From NCBI RefSeq assembly GCF_024055635.1, contig NZ_JAMXMB010000014.1, positions 1-64,000 on the forward strand: 64,000 bases of DNA, given 5' to 3'. The DNA comes from Microbacterium yannicii. Lineage in GTDB: Bacteria; Actinomycetota; Actinomycetes; Actinomycetales; Microbacteriaceae. Both the position numbers and the translations under genes were made by a program. This document shows positions 26,693 to 35,831 of this stretch, one piece after another; positions within the stretch are counted from its first letter, which is position 1, and every line of letters starts with the position of its first letter. The notes below the pieces were generated by a model that did no database searches, had not been told where the DNA came from, and saw only the letters and a list, made by a program, of their open reading frames with translations.

Positions 26693-27595
26693 TCAGGCGC
26701 CGTCTGCCGCGAGCAGGTCGGCGCTCGCCGCCTCGTCGGGCCGGTGGGTCGCCGCCCACGAGGCGAGCAGGCGGAGGCGCTCGGCGGAGGGCGAACCGGG
26801 CTCGGCGGTGTAGATCAGCATGACGTTGCCGGGCTCGGCGGTGAGCGCCAGCTCTTCGTACGCGAGGATGAGCTCGCCCACGACCGGGTGATGGAACCGC
26901 TTCGTGCCCGCGCCATGTGTGCGCACATCGTGCGCCGCCCACAGCCGGCGGAAGGTCTCGCTGCGCGTCGACAGCTCGCCGACCAGTTCCTGCATGGCGG
27001 GATCGTGCGGATCGCGGCCGGCCTCGGCGCGCATCACCCCGACGCACATCTCGGCGAACCGATCCCAGTCGGGGTAGAACTCCCGGGCGGCCGGGTCGAG
27101 GAACTGGAAGCGGGCGAGGTTCGGCACCCGACCGCTGTCGCCGATGACCGGGGAGTAGAACGCGCGGCCCAGCTCGTTCACGGCGAGGAGGTTCTGACGC
27201 GGATCGCGGACGAACGCGACCCCGTCGGTGATCGACGCGAGGGCCCACTGCAGGCTCGGCCGGGCGGCCGCCGGCCGCGCGGCGCGCCGCCGGGGGCGAC
27301 CGCTGGTCGGGATGCCGTCCGCCGCGCGAGCCAGGTCCAGCAGGTGGGCGTGCTCGGCGTCGTCGAGCTGCAGGGCGCGGGCGATGGCATCCAGCACCGA
27401 CGCCGACGCACCGGCGATCGCGCCGCGCTCCAGCTTCGCGTAGTACTCGACGCTGACCCCCGCCAGCACGGCCACCTCGCCACGGCGGAGCCCGGCGACC
27501 CGCCGACCCGATCCGGCGGCGATGCCCGCAGCGTCCGGTGTGACGCGGGCGCGGCGCGTCATCAGGAACTCGCGGACCTCGGCTCGATTGTCCAT
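26693..27595 (-). CDS. XRE family regulator with MLTR-type ligand-binding domain
   Basis: A 300-residue regulator. Residues 1-90 contain an XRE helix-turn-helix (GLRRGEVAVLAGVSVEYYAKLERG). The remainder is the MmyB-like (MLTR_LBD) domain that binds small hydrophobic ligands, with the typical NLLAVNELGRAFYSPV and FYPDWDRFAEMCVGVMRAEAG segments. Regulators of this type sit next to, and control, oxidoreductase or transporter genes, here the divergent MFS exporter and alcohol dehydrogenase. There is no ribosome binding site before the ATG; TAGCCT six bases upstream suggests a leaderless transcript. Confidence 0.9.
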   Translation of the reverse strand: MDNRAEVREFLMTRRARVTPDAAGIAAGSGRRVAGLRRGEVAVLAGVSVEYYAKLERGAIAGASASVLDAIARALQLDDAEHAHLLDLARAADGIPTSGRPRRRAARPAAARPSLQWALASITDGVAFVRDPRQNLLAVNELGRAFYSPVIGDSGRVPNLARFQFLDPAAREFYPDWDRFAEMCVGVMRAEAGRDPHDPAMQELVGELSTRSETFRRLWAAHDVRTHGAGTKRFHHPVVGELILAYEELALTAEPGNVMLIYTAEPGSPSAERLRLLASWAATHRPDEAASADLLAADGA

Positions 27596-27695
27596 AGGAG
27601 AAGGCTAGATCGACTCCGGCCGGCGAAGGGTGCCCTGTCGATACACGTCTCATCAGGAACTCCCCCCGCCATCGCCCGTGGGCGAGGCTCGATGC

Positions 27696-28952
27696 ATGAC
27701 CGATTCCGCCGCCCCGCTGCGCCCTGCCCTCACCCGGCTGCTGCCGACGCTGCTGCTCCTGCTGACGGTGTTCGGCCCGATCTCGATGGACCTGTACCTG
27801 CCCGCCCTGCCGGCCCTCACCGCCGACCTCGACGCGTCGACCTCGATCGCACAGCTCACCATCACGGCATGCCTCGTGGGACTCGCCGCCGGCCAGCTGC
27901 TCGCCGGCCCGCTGTCGGATCGCTTCGGCCGCCGCGGCATCCTGCTTGTCGGCGTCGCGGCGTACGTCGCGACGTCGGCGCTCTGCGCCGCCAGCCCGAC
28001 CGTCGAGATGCTGATCGTCGCGCGCTTCGTGCAGGGCCTCGCCGGCGGCGTCGGCATCGTCATCGCGCAGGCCGCGGGTCGCGACGTCTACTCCGGCGGT
28101 GCGCTCATCCGCTTCTACGGCCGACTGACCGTCGTCGGTGGTCTCGCCGCCGTCATCGGGCCGCTCCTCGGCGGGCTGCTCACCGCCGTCACCGACTGGC
28201 GCGGGCTGTTCGCCGTGCTCGCCGTCGTCGGCGCCGGCATTCTTGTGATCGCGGCGGTCGCCTTTCCCGAGACGCTGCCGGCCTCCCGTCGCACACGTGG
28301 CGGGTGGGCCCAGACGATGCGCGACTACCGGACCCTGGTGACGGATGCCCCGTTCCTGGGTGCCGTGCTCAACCAGGGGTTCCTCTACGCGGCGCTGTTC
28401 GCGTACCTGGCGGGAGCGACGTTCGTGCTCCAGGACATCTACGGACTGAGCCCCCTCGGCTACGCGCTGGCGTTCGGCCTGAACTCGGCGGGGTTCATGG
28501 TGTTCGGCTACGTCGCCGGCCGGCTCGCCGAGCGCTGGAGCGTTCGCGGGACGCTGGTCGCGGGCGTCATCGTCGCCGGCGGCGGCGCGGCGGGGCTGCT
28601 CGTCGCAGGGCTGACTCCGATGCCGCTCTGGGTCGTGATCGTCGCGCTCTTCGCGCTCTCGGTCGGCGTCGCGATCAGCTCTCCGCCCGCGACGACCCTC
28701 GCGCTCGTAGGCTATCCGCAGATGGCCGGAACGGCGTCGTCGCTGCTGGGCATGGTGCGCTTCGGCTTCGGCGGGGTCGCCGCTCCGCTGGTCGGTGTGG
28801 CGGGTGCCGCGAGCATCCTCCCGCTCGGCCTCGTGACGGTCGTCGCTGTCGGACTCTCGGCCGTCGCCTTCTTCGCCCTCGCCCGCCGGCGCGGGGCCGG
28901 CTCCGACACGGAGCAGGTGCCGGAGCAGGCAGCGGTCGCGGCATCCGTCTGA
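27696..28952 (+). CDS. MFS exporter, Bcr/CflA family
   Basis: A 418-residue, 12-helix MFS protein of the Bcr/CflA drug-resistance group: FGPISMDLYLPALPAL in helix 1, DRFGRRGILL after helix 2 and GPLLGGLLTAV in helix 5. Relatives export bicyclomycin, chloramphenicol-type drugs or cysteine pathway intermediates. ATG 27696 lies after GAGG (27684-27687); an ATG four bases earlier is in another frame. It is divergent from the XRE/MLTR regulator, which probably represses it, and is followed after 70 bases by the alcohol dehydrogenase. Confidence 0.9.
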   Translation: MTDSAAPLRPALTRLLPTLLLLLTVFGPISMDLYLPALPALTADLDASTSIAQLTITACLVGLAAGQLLAGPLSDRFGRRGILLVGVAAYVATSALCAASPTVEMLIVARFVQGLAGGVGIVIAQAAGRDVYSGGALIRFYGRLTVVGGLAAVIGPLLGGLLTAVTDWRGLFAVLAVVGAGILVIAAVAFPETLPASRRTRGGWAQTMRDYRTLVTDAPFLGAVLNQGFLYAALFAYLAGATFVLQDIYGLSPLGYALAFGLNSAGFMVFGYVAGRLAERWSVRGTLVAGVIVAGGGAAGLLVAGLTPMPLWVVIVALFALSVGVAISSPPATTLALVGYPQMAGTASSLLGMVRFGFGGVAAPLVGVAGAASILPLGLVTVVAVGLSAVAFFALARRRGAGSDTEQVPEQAAVAASV

Positions 28953-29022
28953 AACTCGAACGTCCCTCAACCCGACTACGTCCCCACCGACATCCCTCAC
29001 CACGACTACAAGGAGAATCCAC

Positions 29023-30042
29023 ATGCGCGCAGTCGTCATGCACGCCCCCGGCGACGTCCGGGTCGAAGAGCGGGCCGACCCGACCATCACGAGGCCGACC
29101 GATGCCATCATCCGTCTCGCCGCCTCCTGCATCTGCGGGTCGGACCTCTGGCCGTACCGCGGCGACGACGCGGTCGACCACACGCCGATGGGCCACGAAT
29201 ACGTCGGTGTCGTGACCGAGATCGGCGACAAGGTGTCGCAGGTGAAGGTCGGCGACTTCGTCGTCGGATCGTTCTTCGCGTCCGACAACACCTGCGAGAT
29301 CTGCCAGGCGGGCTACCAGTCCCGATGCATCCACGCGTACCCGATGGGAGCGATCGGCACGCAGGCCGAGTACGCGCTCATCCCCATGGCCGATGGGACC
29401 CTCGTCGCCACGCCGGGCGCGCCCGACCCGGAGCTGATCCCGTCGCTGCTGGCGGCATCCGACGTCCTGGGCACCGGCTGGTTCGCGGCGGTCGCCGCCG
29501 AAGCCGGCCCGGGCAAGACCGTCGCGGTCGTCGGCGACGGCGCGGTGGGTCTGCTCGGCATCCTCGCCGCGCGGGAGCTGGGCGCCGAGCGGATCATCGC
29601 GATGAGCCGCCACGCCGACCGGCAGGCGCTCGCCCGCGAGTTCGGCGCGACCGACATCGTCGAGGAGCGCGGGGACGCGGGTGTCGCGCGGATCAAGGAG
29701 CTCACCGGCGGCTACGGCGCCCACAGCGTGATCGAGGCCGTCGGGACGCAGGAGTCGATGATGCAGGCGATCCGCGCGACGCGGGCCGGCGGCCACGTCG
29801 GCTACGTCGGCGTCTCGCACGACGTGTCGCTCGACGGCCTCGAGCTGTTCTTCTCCGGTGTGCACCTGCACGGCGGGCCCGCCCCGGTGCGCCGGTTCCT
29901 GCCGGAGCTGATCCAGCTCATCTGGGACCGCAAGATCGATCCGGGCAAGGTCTTCGATCTGACGCTGCCGCTCGATGAGGCTGCCGAAGGCTATCGCGCG
30001 ATGGACGAGCGCCGCGCCACGAAGGTGCTGCTGACGGTGTGA
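29023..30042 (+). CDS. Zinc-dependent alcohol dehydrogenase (MDR superfamily)
   Basis: A 339-residue medium-chain dehydrogenase. Catalytic zinc ligands are visible at C38 (CICGSD) and H58-E59 (GHEYVG). The structural-zinc loop has three of the four usual cysteines (NTCEICQAGYQSRC), as is common in this subfamily. The nucleotide site is VVGDGAVGLLG, and acid/basic residues after the second strand (MSRHADR) suggest NADP. AAGGAG precedes the ATG. It lies behind the MFS exporter in the same direction and is likely part of the MLTR-controlled response. Substrate unknown; aldehyde detoxification is a common role for this group. Confidence 0.9.
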   Translation: MRAVVMHAPGDVRVEERADPTITRPTDAIIRLAASCICGSDLWPYRGDDAVDHTPMGHEYVGVVTEIGDKVSQVKVGDFVVGSFFASDNTCEICQAGYQSRCIHAYPMGAIGTQAEYALIPMADGTLVATPGAPDPELIPSLLAASDVLGTGWFAAVAAEAGPGKTVAVVGDGAVGLLGILAARELGAERIIAMSRHADRQALAREFGATDIVEERGDAGVARIKELTGGYGAHSVIEAVGTQESMMQAIRATRAGGHVGYVGVSHDVSLDGLELFFSGVHLHGGPAPVRRFLPELIQLIWDRKIDPGKVFDLTLPLDEAAEGYRAMDERRATKVLLTV

Positions 30043-30260
30043 CTCGCGCTGCCGGCCGTCGCGGTGCAGCCGGCAGCGCGACCGTCACATCGGGGCGGCT
30101 CCGCGGTCACGACGGGCGTGGCGGGCATGTCGAACCGCTCAGGCCTCGTCGAAGAGCTGATCCAGCACATGCCGGGCGAACTCGGCCCGGCCGGTCGGCT
30201 GGTTCGTGATCATGATGAGACGTACAGCTCGCGCTCCACCGCCGGCGCCGTCTCCGAAGG

Positions 30261-30917
30261 TCAGGCCCTGCTGGCGAGCACGAATCCCTGCGCGTGCTTC
30301 TCGACGCCGCGTGGACCGCGATCGAGCACCGCGACTGTCGAGAAGCCCGCTGTTGCGAGGGCGTCTCTGACGTACGGCGTGTGGTGAAGGTACGCCGTCA
30401 GGTCCACGTCGTGGCCGTACGGCCTGTCGAGTCGACGGTCGCCGGTGCCGGCCTGGAACCCCAGCAGCAGCACTCCGCTCGACCGAAGCACACGATGGAA
30501 CTCGCCGAACACCTCACCGAGCTGGTGCGGCGGAGTGTGGATGGTCGAGTACCACGCGAGCACGCCGTCGAACCGGGCGTCCGCGAAAGGAAGGGCGGCG
30601 TTGTCGCCCTGCACGAGTTCGAGCTCCGGGTGGACTCCCCGCGCCTGGTCGAGCATCGCCGGAGACAGATCGCTGCCGGCGATGTCGAGTTCGGAGTCGA
30701 GGCTGGTCAGGTAGCTGATCATGCGCCCCGTACCGCAGCCGGCATCGAGCACAGCGGCCGGACGCGCGGCGATCGCATCGACGAAGTGCTTCACCATCGC
30801 CAGATCGACGGCGGCCTCGTACCGCGTGTCGGGGATCATGGCGGCATAGCTGGCCGCCACCTCGTCGTATGCCGCTCGAGTCCGATCTGTCGCTCCGCCG
30901 TTCTGTCCGCCGCTCAC
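30261..30917 (-). CDS. Class I SAM-dependent methyltransferase
   Basis: A cytoplasmic methyltransferase of about 218 residues with SAM motif I VLDAGCGTG (57-65), the acidic residue after strand 2 (GSDLS) and motif post II (GDNAALPFADARFDGVLAW). The acceptor is not known; the LHHTPYVRDALATAGF tail resembles general small-molecule methyltransferases. The start is uncertain: GTG 30917 is chosen because homology-like sequence begins there, while the frame stays open to 31178 with low-complexity, repeat-derived sequence that is probably not translated. Confidence 0.8.
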   Translation of the reverse strand: MSGGQNGGATDRTRAAYDEVAASYAAMIPDTRYEAAVDLAMVKHFVDAIAARPAAVLDAGCGTGRMISYLTSLDSELDIAGSDLSPAMLDQARGVHPELELVQGDNAALPFADARFDGVLAWYSTIHTPPHQLGEVFGEFHRVLRSSGVLLLGFQAGTGDRRLDRPYGHDVDLTAYLHHTPYVRDALATAGFSTVAVLDRGPRGVEKHAQGFVLASRA

Positions 30918-31093
30918 GCCGCCGTCCCCTGTGCCATTCACTCCGCTGTGACCTGCGCCACTCACTCCATGATCTTGGCTGCACCGCTTCGCGATGGCTC
31001 GGAGCGCAACGCCGTGAGAGGGCGCGCCGTTCGGGAAGCAGCTGCAATGCACCGACAGCCTGCGGGGCGCAGCGGGCCCGGAAGAACTGGCGT

Positions 31094-31158
31094 GGGCGGG
31101 CGACCCGGTCAGAGAGGGGCGGGCGACCGGGTGAGAGGGGCGGGCGACCTGGTCAGAA
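31094..31158. repeat. Three near-tandem copies of a 21-23 bp G-rich unit
   Basis: Units beginning GGGCGGGCGACC start at 31094, 31117 and 31138, followed by GGT(C/G)AGA; a fourth partial copy begins at 31159. They lie in the gap between the methyltransferase and the 3' end of the HNH gene. Confidence 0.75.
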
Positions 31159-32685
31159 GGGCGGGCCGCCGGGGACACCGGGTGGGGCTCCGTCGGTGAA
31201 CAGCCAACGCTCGCGCATGATCTGTCGTCGCCGTTGGACCTCGTCGTCGATCACGAAGCGGACGACGGGTTCGGGCTTGTCGGTGTGTGCGCGGCCCGTC
31301 GGGCTGGTCCAGACCAGCACGCCGGGGCTGGTCTGCGCCACGGTCCACGCGCTGTGGTGCTTCAGGGTGTGGTGCCGACGGCAGAGATGAGCGAGGTTGC
31401 GGTGGCTGGTGGAGCCGCCGTGGGCGGCGTCGATGGTGTGGTCGATATCGGATCGCCAGACCGGCATGCGGCAGCCGGGGAAACGGCAGCGCTCGTCGCG
31501 GGCCGCGAGGAATCGGTCCAATCGCTTGCCAGGCCGATAGCGGTCGACGGCGAGGACCGCTCCGGTGACCGGGGAGGTCATCACGCGTTCCCAGCCGGTA
31601 GCCCCGGCGGCCAGCCTACGTGCCGTATCGGGATCGATGGGTCCGTAGCCCGCGAGGACGCAGGGCTCGCTGGAGACGCCGGTCATGGCGAGCACGGGCA
31701 CGGTGACCTGCACGGTAGCGCGGATCGCGTCGAGCCCGTCGCCGGCGACGCAGTCCTGCGGTCCGGTGGTGAGGAGCAGGTCGGTGGCGATGTCCGCACG
31801 CAGCTGATCCATGGTGCGCGTGTCGATGCTCGCCCGGTGGTCGCGGTCGCCGCCACCGTCGCCGGGACCGGCTGCGCCCTCATGGCGTACCGGGTCGGCG
31901 GGCTCTCGCGCGGCGACGACGGAGCGGGCCTGCGCAGTGAGGCGGTCATGGATGCCGTGGATGAGGGTGGCCTCGTGGGTGAGTATGAGGGTCGCCAGAC
32001 CGTCGGGCTGGTCGACCACGCCCACGTCCCGCCTGGCGGCCGCCGCTTCGTGGCGTTCCTCGAGGGTGCGGTCCAGGAAGCGTTCGGCGATCACCTTGAG
32101 CACCGAAGCGAGCCGAGCCGGCGTGAGGGTGGTGGCGCGATCCAGCGCGAGGGCGAGAAACTCGAAGCGGGCCGCATCGTCGGTGATGGGATCGCCGATG
32201 TCGTGGATCACAGCCAGCTGCTGCCGCGAGATCTCGCCGACGGCCAGCGCTTCCACCCCGGGCGCGAACCGTGTGCAGAGGTCCGCGGAGTCGGACAGCA
32301 GCCGGGTGATCGTCCATTCCGACACGCGGGTCGACGTGGCAAGGTCTGCGGTGAGCGCGCGTCGACTCAGCTCGGCCCGTCGCACCTGCTCCGGGCTCGC
32401 GCCGACGGGCGCACGCACCGATGCGGCAGCGTCGGCGAGCAGTCGTATCTCCGCAGCGTCAGCGGCGGCGCGTTCTCGCCGACCGGCCTCGAACCCGGCC
32501 ACCAGCCGTATGCCGCTCGCCCCTCCCGCCGGCAGCGCGTCGTCCGCCGGATGACCGGGATCACCGGGGGCGTCGAACGCGTGCGTGGCAGACATCGGGG
32601 ACTCGCAGACGAGAGGGGGACAAAAGGCGAGAGATCCCGACGCGTCCTGCGCCCTGTCGACATCCCGCGGCTCACGCCGCGCCAT
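31153..32685 (-). CDS. DUF222 (13E12 repeat) protein with C-terminal HNH endonuclease domain
   Basis: A 510-residue protein (480 if the internal ATG at 32595 is used). Residues about 80-330 are the helical DUF222 domain. The C-terminal HNH motif is complete: CRFPGC, then DIDHTIDAAHGG, then LCRRHHTLKH, giving the two metal-binding cysteine pairs' positions and the catalytic DH. These proteins are abundant and multi-copy in Microbacteriaceae and mycobacteria; their biological target is unknown, and links to mobile DNA or defence have been proposed. ATG 32685 has GGAG eight bases upstream. The upstream DNA is markedly AT-rich compared with its surroundings. Confidence 0.88.
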   Translation of the reverse strand: MARREPRDVDRAQDASGSLAFCPPLVCESPMSATHAFDAPGDPGHPADDALPAGGASGIRLVAGFEAGRRERAAADAAEIRLLADAAASVRAPVGASPEQVRRAELSRRALTADLATSTRVSEWTITRLLSDSADLCTRFAPGVEALAVGEISRQQLAVIHDIGDPITDDAARFEFLALALDRATTLTPARLASVLKVIAERFLDRTLEERHEAAAARRDVGVVDQPDGLATLILTHEATLIHGIHDRLTAQARSVVAAREPADPVRHEGAAGPGDGGGDRDHRASIDTRTMDQLRADIATDLLLTTGPQDCVAGDGLDAIRATVQVTVPVLAMTGVSSEPCVLAGYGPIDPDTARRLAAGATGWERVMTSPVTGAVLAVDRYRPGKRLDRFLAARDERCRFPGCRMPVWRSDIDHTIDAAHGGSTSHRNLAHLCRRHHTLKHHSAWTVAQTSPGVLVWTSPTGRAHTDKPEPVVRFVIDDEVQRRRQIMRERWLFTDGAPPGVPGGPPF

Positions 32686-33060
32686 CCCACCGCTCCGTTG
32701 CCGGAGCCTCTCTCATCCATCGAATCTCTATACGATATTCTATCGAAGAATGCCTTTGCGCACAAGAACAAATATACTAACTTTCGAGCTGGTCAACGCG
32801 TCGCGACCCCTCAACGACGCGTGTCGCGGTCGCAGGTCACACGAAGCACACCCCGGGATCAGCTGCCCCGCCGACGACGACGAACTCGAACTGCTCCAGT
32901 AGGCCGAGACCGGTCGCGGCGCGAACTGACCGTCCGTCCGCCCGCGAAGCCGCCGGCGAGGGCAGCGGGAGGACCACCGACGCCCTCACGGACGGGCATC
33001 TGGGTGCCGCGGCCACCGCGGTGGCGTCATCCGATGGTCGTCTTCTCGGCGTGGCCACGG
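32686..33060. promoter_or_regulatory. Gene-free region with AT-rich promoter-like segment
   Basis: This 375-base stretch separates two leftward genes. From about 32720 to 32790 the base composition drops sharply to AT-rich sequence in an otherwise GC-rich region. It contains CGATA-TTC-TATCG (32733-32745), a perfect inverted repeat with a three-base centre, and several TATA-like hexamers, so the promoter and operator of the HNH gene are probably here. The rest (32800-33060) holds nothing recognisable. Confidence 0.5.
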
Positions 33061-34419
33061 CTACTCCGTGCCGAGCTCCGACGGGTGGGTCAATCGCCAC
33101 CATTCGGTGGGCGGGATGATGCTGCCGTCGATCTCGAGCGCCACGCTCGTCGTGTTCGGCCCGGCCGTCCACGTGATGCTGCCGACCAACTCGCCGTCCT
33201 CGTAGGTCTTCGGCGTCACCGTGTCCATCGCGACCGTGATCGGGGTGTCGGACCACGTGAAGATCGAAGCGTCGTCGGCGACGATCACGCGGGCTGTGGA
33301 TCCCCACGGCGTCGAGTACGAGCCCACTTCGAGGCCTCGCGCGACCAGCGGCACCTGCTGGAAGCCGGCGCGGATGCTGTCGAGCGTGCGGACGACGTCG
33401 GCGTTCACCGACTGGCGGGTCGCGCCGCCCAGCGCCACTCCGATCACGCTCAGCGGTTCCGCCGCGCCCACGTCCAGCGTCGCGGTGTACAGCAGGTTGT
33501 AGCTGTTGTCGCCCAGGTTGCCGGTCTTCAGTCCCGTGATCCCGTCGACTCCGAGAAGCGAGTTCGTGTTGGACATCCCGCCGGGACCGGGCAGCGACAG
33601 CGCCGGGGTCGCGACGATCTGCGCGATCGCGGGATTTGCGGCGGCGAGCCTGCCCAGAGCGATGAGGTCGCTCGGCGTGCTCGTGTTGGAGGCGCTGATG
33701 CCCGTCGGCTCGACGATCGTCGTGCCGGCGAGGCCGTGGGCGGCGAGCCATCTCCTGGTCGCCGACACGAACGCTCGCTGCGAGCCGAACGCCCAGGTCG
33801 ACACGGCCTCGGCGTAGTTGCTCGCCGACGGGACGAGCATCGTGGCCAGGGCGTCGCGAAGCGACATGGTGCTGCCCGTCGGCATGGCGGCGATCGTCGC
33901 GCCCATCACGTAGTACTTGTCGTAGAGGTCGTGATCGGCCTTGTCGAACGTGATCGTCGGCCCGGGGTCCGCCGCATCGGCGAGCGGCTTCGCGTCGAGG
34001 ACGACCAGCGCGGTGATGAGTTTGGTGATGCTGGCGATGGCGCGCGGCTCGTCGGTCCCGCTCGTCGCCCAGATACCGCTCGCCGTCGGACCCAGGTACG
34101 GGTCGCCGCCCGCCACGCTGATCGCCGACGCGCCGGTCGCCGGGAGTGCGAGAGATGCCGCCGCCGGTACAGGCGCCGCCGGGGCGCGCGAGACCGTGGC
34201 GGGAGCGGCGACGGGCGCGGTCAGCGCCCAGCCCAGGTAACCGCCGACGGTGCCGAACAGCAGAGCGAACACGATGGCGGTGATGACCCACCCCCGGCGT
34301 CGACGTGCGCGCCGGACCTGCGGGTCGACTCCGCTGCCGCGAGCCGGGAACTGCTGCTCATCGCGCAGGAGATCAGCGAAGTCCGACAGCTCGTCGGGCA
34401 ACTGCTGGTCCATCGTCAT
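33061..34419 (-). CDS. Membrane-anchored D-alanyl-D-alanine carboxypeptidase-like protein (peptidase S11)
   Basis: A 452-residue protein: cytoplasmic tail, one transmembrane segment (about 44-66), an Ala/Pro linker, then an S11 penicillin-binding domain outside the membrane. The nucleophile motif is SITK (S130-K133) and the KTG triad is in GLKTGNLGD. The second motif, usually SxN, reads PSASNYAE, so the Asn may be shifted or replaced by Ser200, which could lower activity. Expected role: trimming D-Ala from peptidoglycan pentapeptides. The start is uncertain: ATG 34419 is taken, ATG 34413 and an upstream open frame to 34500 are alternatives, and no good ribosome binding site is seen. Confidence 0.85.
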   Translation of the reverse strand: MTMDQQLPDELSDFADLLRDEQQFPARGSGVDPQVRRARRRRGWVITAIVFALLFGTVGGYLGWALTAPVAAPATVSRAPAAPVPAAASLALPATGASAISVAGGDPYLGPTASGIWATSGTDEPRAIASITKLITALVVLDAKPLADAADPGPTITFDKADHDLYDKYYVMGATIAAMPTGSTMSLRDALATMLVPSASNYAEAVSTWAFGSQRAFVSATRRWLAAHGLAGTTIVEPTGISASNTSTPSDLIALGRLAAANPAIAQIVATPALSLPGPGGMSNTNSLLGVDGITGLKTGNLGDNSYNLLYTATLDVGAAEPLSVIGVALGGATRQSVNADVVRTLDSIRAGFQQVPLVARGLEVGSYSTPWGSTARVIVADDASIFTWSDTPITVAMDTVTPKTYEDGELVGSITWTAGPNTTSVALEIDGSIIPPTEWWRLTHPSELGTE

Positions 34420-34764
34420 CGAGGGCGGTGTCTTTCGTGAGCGGCATGCCACCGGGCCAGGGGGAGGGCGGCAGAGAGCCATGGTCCACTGCCGTGACAC
34501 AACCTATCGCGAGGGGGCGACTGAGCACGATCGCGGGCGGACAAGCACACGACACCGCTCTCGCGCAAGCCCCGTGATCGCGTCGTCGCGGCGTGTCTAC
34601 CATCGCCGCGTGACCGCACCCGAGGCCGGGCGTCCTGCCACTCGCGCGTCGGATGCGGACCCGCCGCAGACCATGGGGTGGGGAGAGCGGTGCGAGGGGC
34701 GGACGCCCGGACGGACGGTCCCTCGCGTGTGGTGACGATGCCACCCGTCGATGTGGAGAACGAC
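34420..34764. promoter_or_regulatory. Divergent intergenic region before the sugar ABC operon
   Basis: A 345-base stretch between the leftward DD-peptidase-like gene and the rightward ABC transporter. No gene longer than a few dozen codons with coding character is seen. It must contain the promoters of both units, but no confident -35/-10 pair or repeat was picked out by eye. Confidence 0.4.
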
Positions 34765-34815
34765 ATGACGTACACGATCCGCCGAGACGATTCGCTGCAC
34801 GAGGATCCGCGATGA
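34765..34815 (+). CDS. Possible 16-codon upstream ORF coupled to the ABC permease gene
   Basis: ATG 34765 is preceded by GGAG (34754-34757) at a good distance and reads MTYTIRRDDSLHEDPR before a TGA that overlaps the permease ATG by the ATGA arrangement. This is the same coupling seen between true operon genes here. It may be a leader peptide that tunes permease translation. Its shortness means chance cannot be excluded. Confidence 0.4.
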   Translation: MTYTIRRDDSLHEDPR

Positions 34816-35831
34816 GCATCACGACACCGCAGAACGATGCCGTCGTCGAAGCGCTGAAGGAGGCATCGGACGGGCGGGAGGATCGAGCCCGCGCTGGGCG
34901 CCGGCGCCGCGAAGAACGCCCGCGCAAGGCCAAGGTGCACTACGACAAGCGTGAGACGCTCGCGGGCTACCTGTTCATCTCGCCGTGGATCATCGGCTTC
35001 CTCGTCTTCACGGCCGGCGCGATGGTCTACAGCCTGTACATCTCGTTCAGCAACTATAACCTCGCCACGAACACGGCGAAGCCGGTCGGCTTCCATAACT
35101 ACGCCAACCTCTTCGAGGACCCGCGCGTGGGGGTCTCGCTCGCCAACACGCTCTTCTACGTCGTGATGGCGGTGCCCCTGGAGATCATGTTCGCCCTCAC
35201 CCTGGCCTTGCTCCTCAACCGCGCCGCACGCGCGGCGGGCTTCTGGCGCACGCTCTACTACCTGCCCAAGATGACGCCCGCCGTCGCCACGGCCGCCGTC
35301 TTCTTCCTGATGCTCAACGGCAACAGCGGCGTGATCAACCAGTTCCTGCGGATCTTCGGGATCGAGGGTCCCCAGTGGCTGGTCGACCCGGCGTGGGTGA
35401 AGCCGAGCATCGTCCTCATGACGCTGTGGACGGTGGCCGGCACCATGGTCATCTTCCTCGCCGCTCTCAAGAACGTTCCGCAGGAGCTCTACGAGGTCGC
35501 GTCGCTCGACGGCGCGGGCGCGGTGCGCAAGTTCTTCTCGATCACGCTGCCGATGATCTCCGGCGCGATGTTCTTCAACGTCATCGTCTTGTCGATCGCG
35601 GCGTTCCAGGTGTTCGACCAGGCCTTCCTGCTGTTCTGGCGGGATCAGAGCAACGCCTCGCCCGAGGCATCCCTCTTCTATGCCATCTATCTCTTCCAGC
35701 AGGCCTTCCGGCAATTCAACTTCGGCTTCGCGGCGGCGATGGCGTGGCTGCTGTTCGTCATCATCATGATCATCACCGTCATCCAGGTGAAGTTCGGAAA
35801 CCGCTTCGTGTACTACGAGGGAGACCGCTGA
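34812..35831 (+). CDS. Carbohydrate ABC transporter permease, MalF/UgpA type
   Basis: A 339-residue membrane protein with a charged cytoplasmic N-terminus (about 50 residues), then six transmembrane segments. The ATPase-contact EAA loop is YEVASLDGAGAVRKFFSITLP, in the normal place near residue 225-245. This is the first permease of a CUT1-type sugar importer; it partners the next permease and the lipoprotein at 36960. No ATPase gene is present, as is usual in actinobacteria where a shared MsiK-type ATPase serves several systems. GAGG lies seven bases before the ATG, and the stop overlaps the next ATG by one base. Confidence 0.92.
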   Translation: MSITTPQNDAVVEALKEASDGREDRARAGRRRREERPRKAKVHYDKRETLAGYLFISPWIIGFLVFTAGAMVYSLYISFSNYNLATNTAKPVGFHNYANLFEDPRVGVSLANTLFYVVMAVPLEIMFALTLALLLNRAARAAGFWRTLYYLPKMTPAVATAAVFFLMLNGNSGVINQFLRIFGIEGPQWLVDPAWVKPSIVLMTLWTVAGTMVIFLAALKNVPQELYEVASLDGAGAVRKFFSITLPMISGAMFFNVIVLSIAAFQVFDQAFLLFWRDQSNASPEASLFYAIYLFQQAFRQFNFGFAAAMAWLLFVIIMIITVIQVKFGNRFVYYEGDR

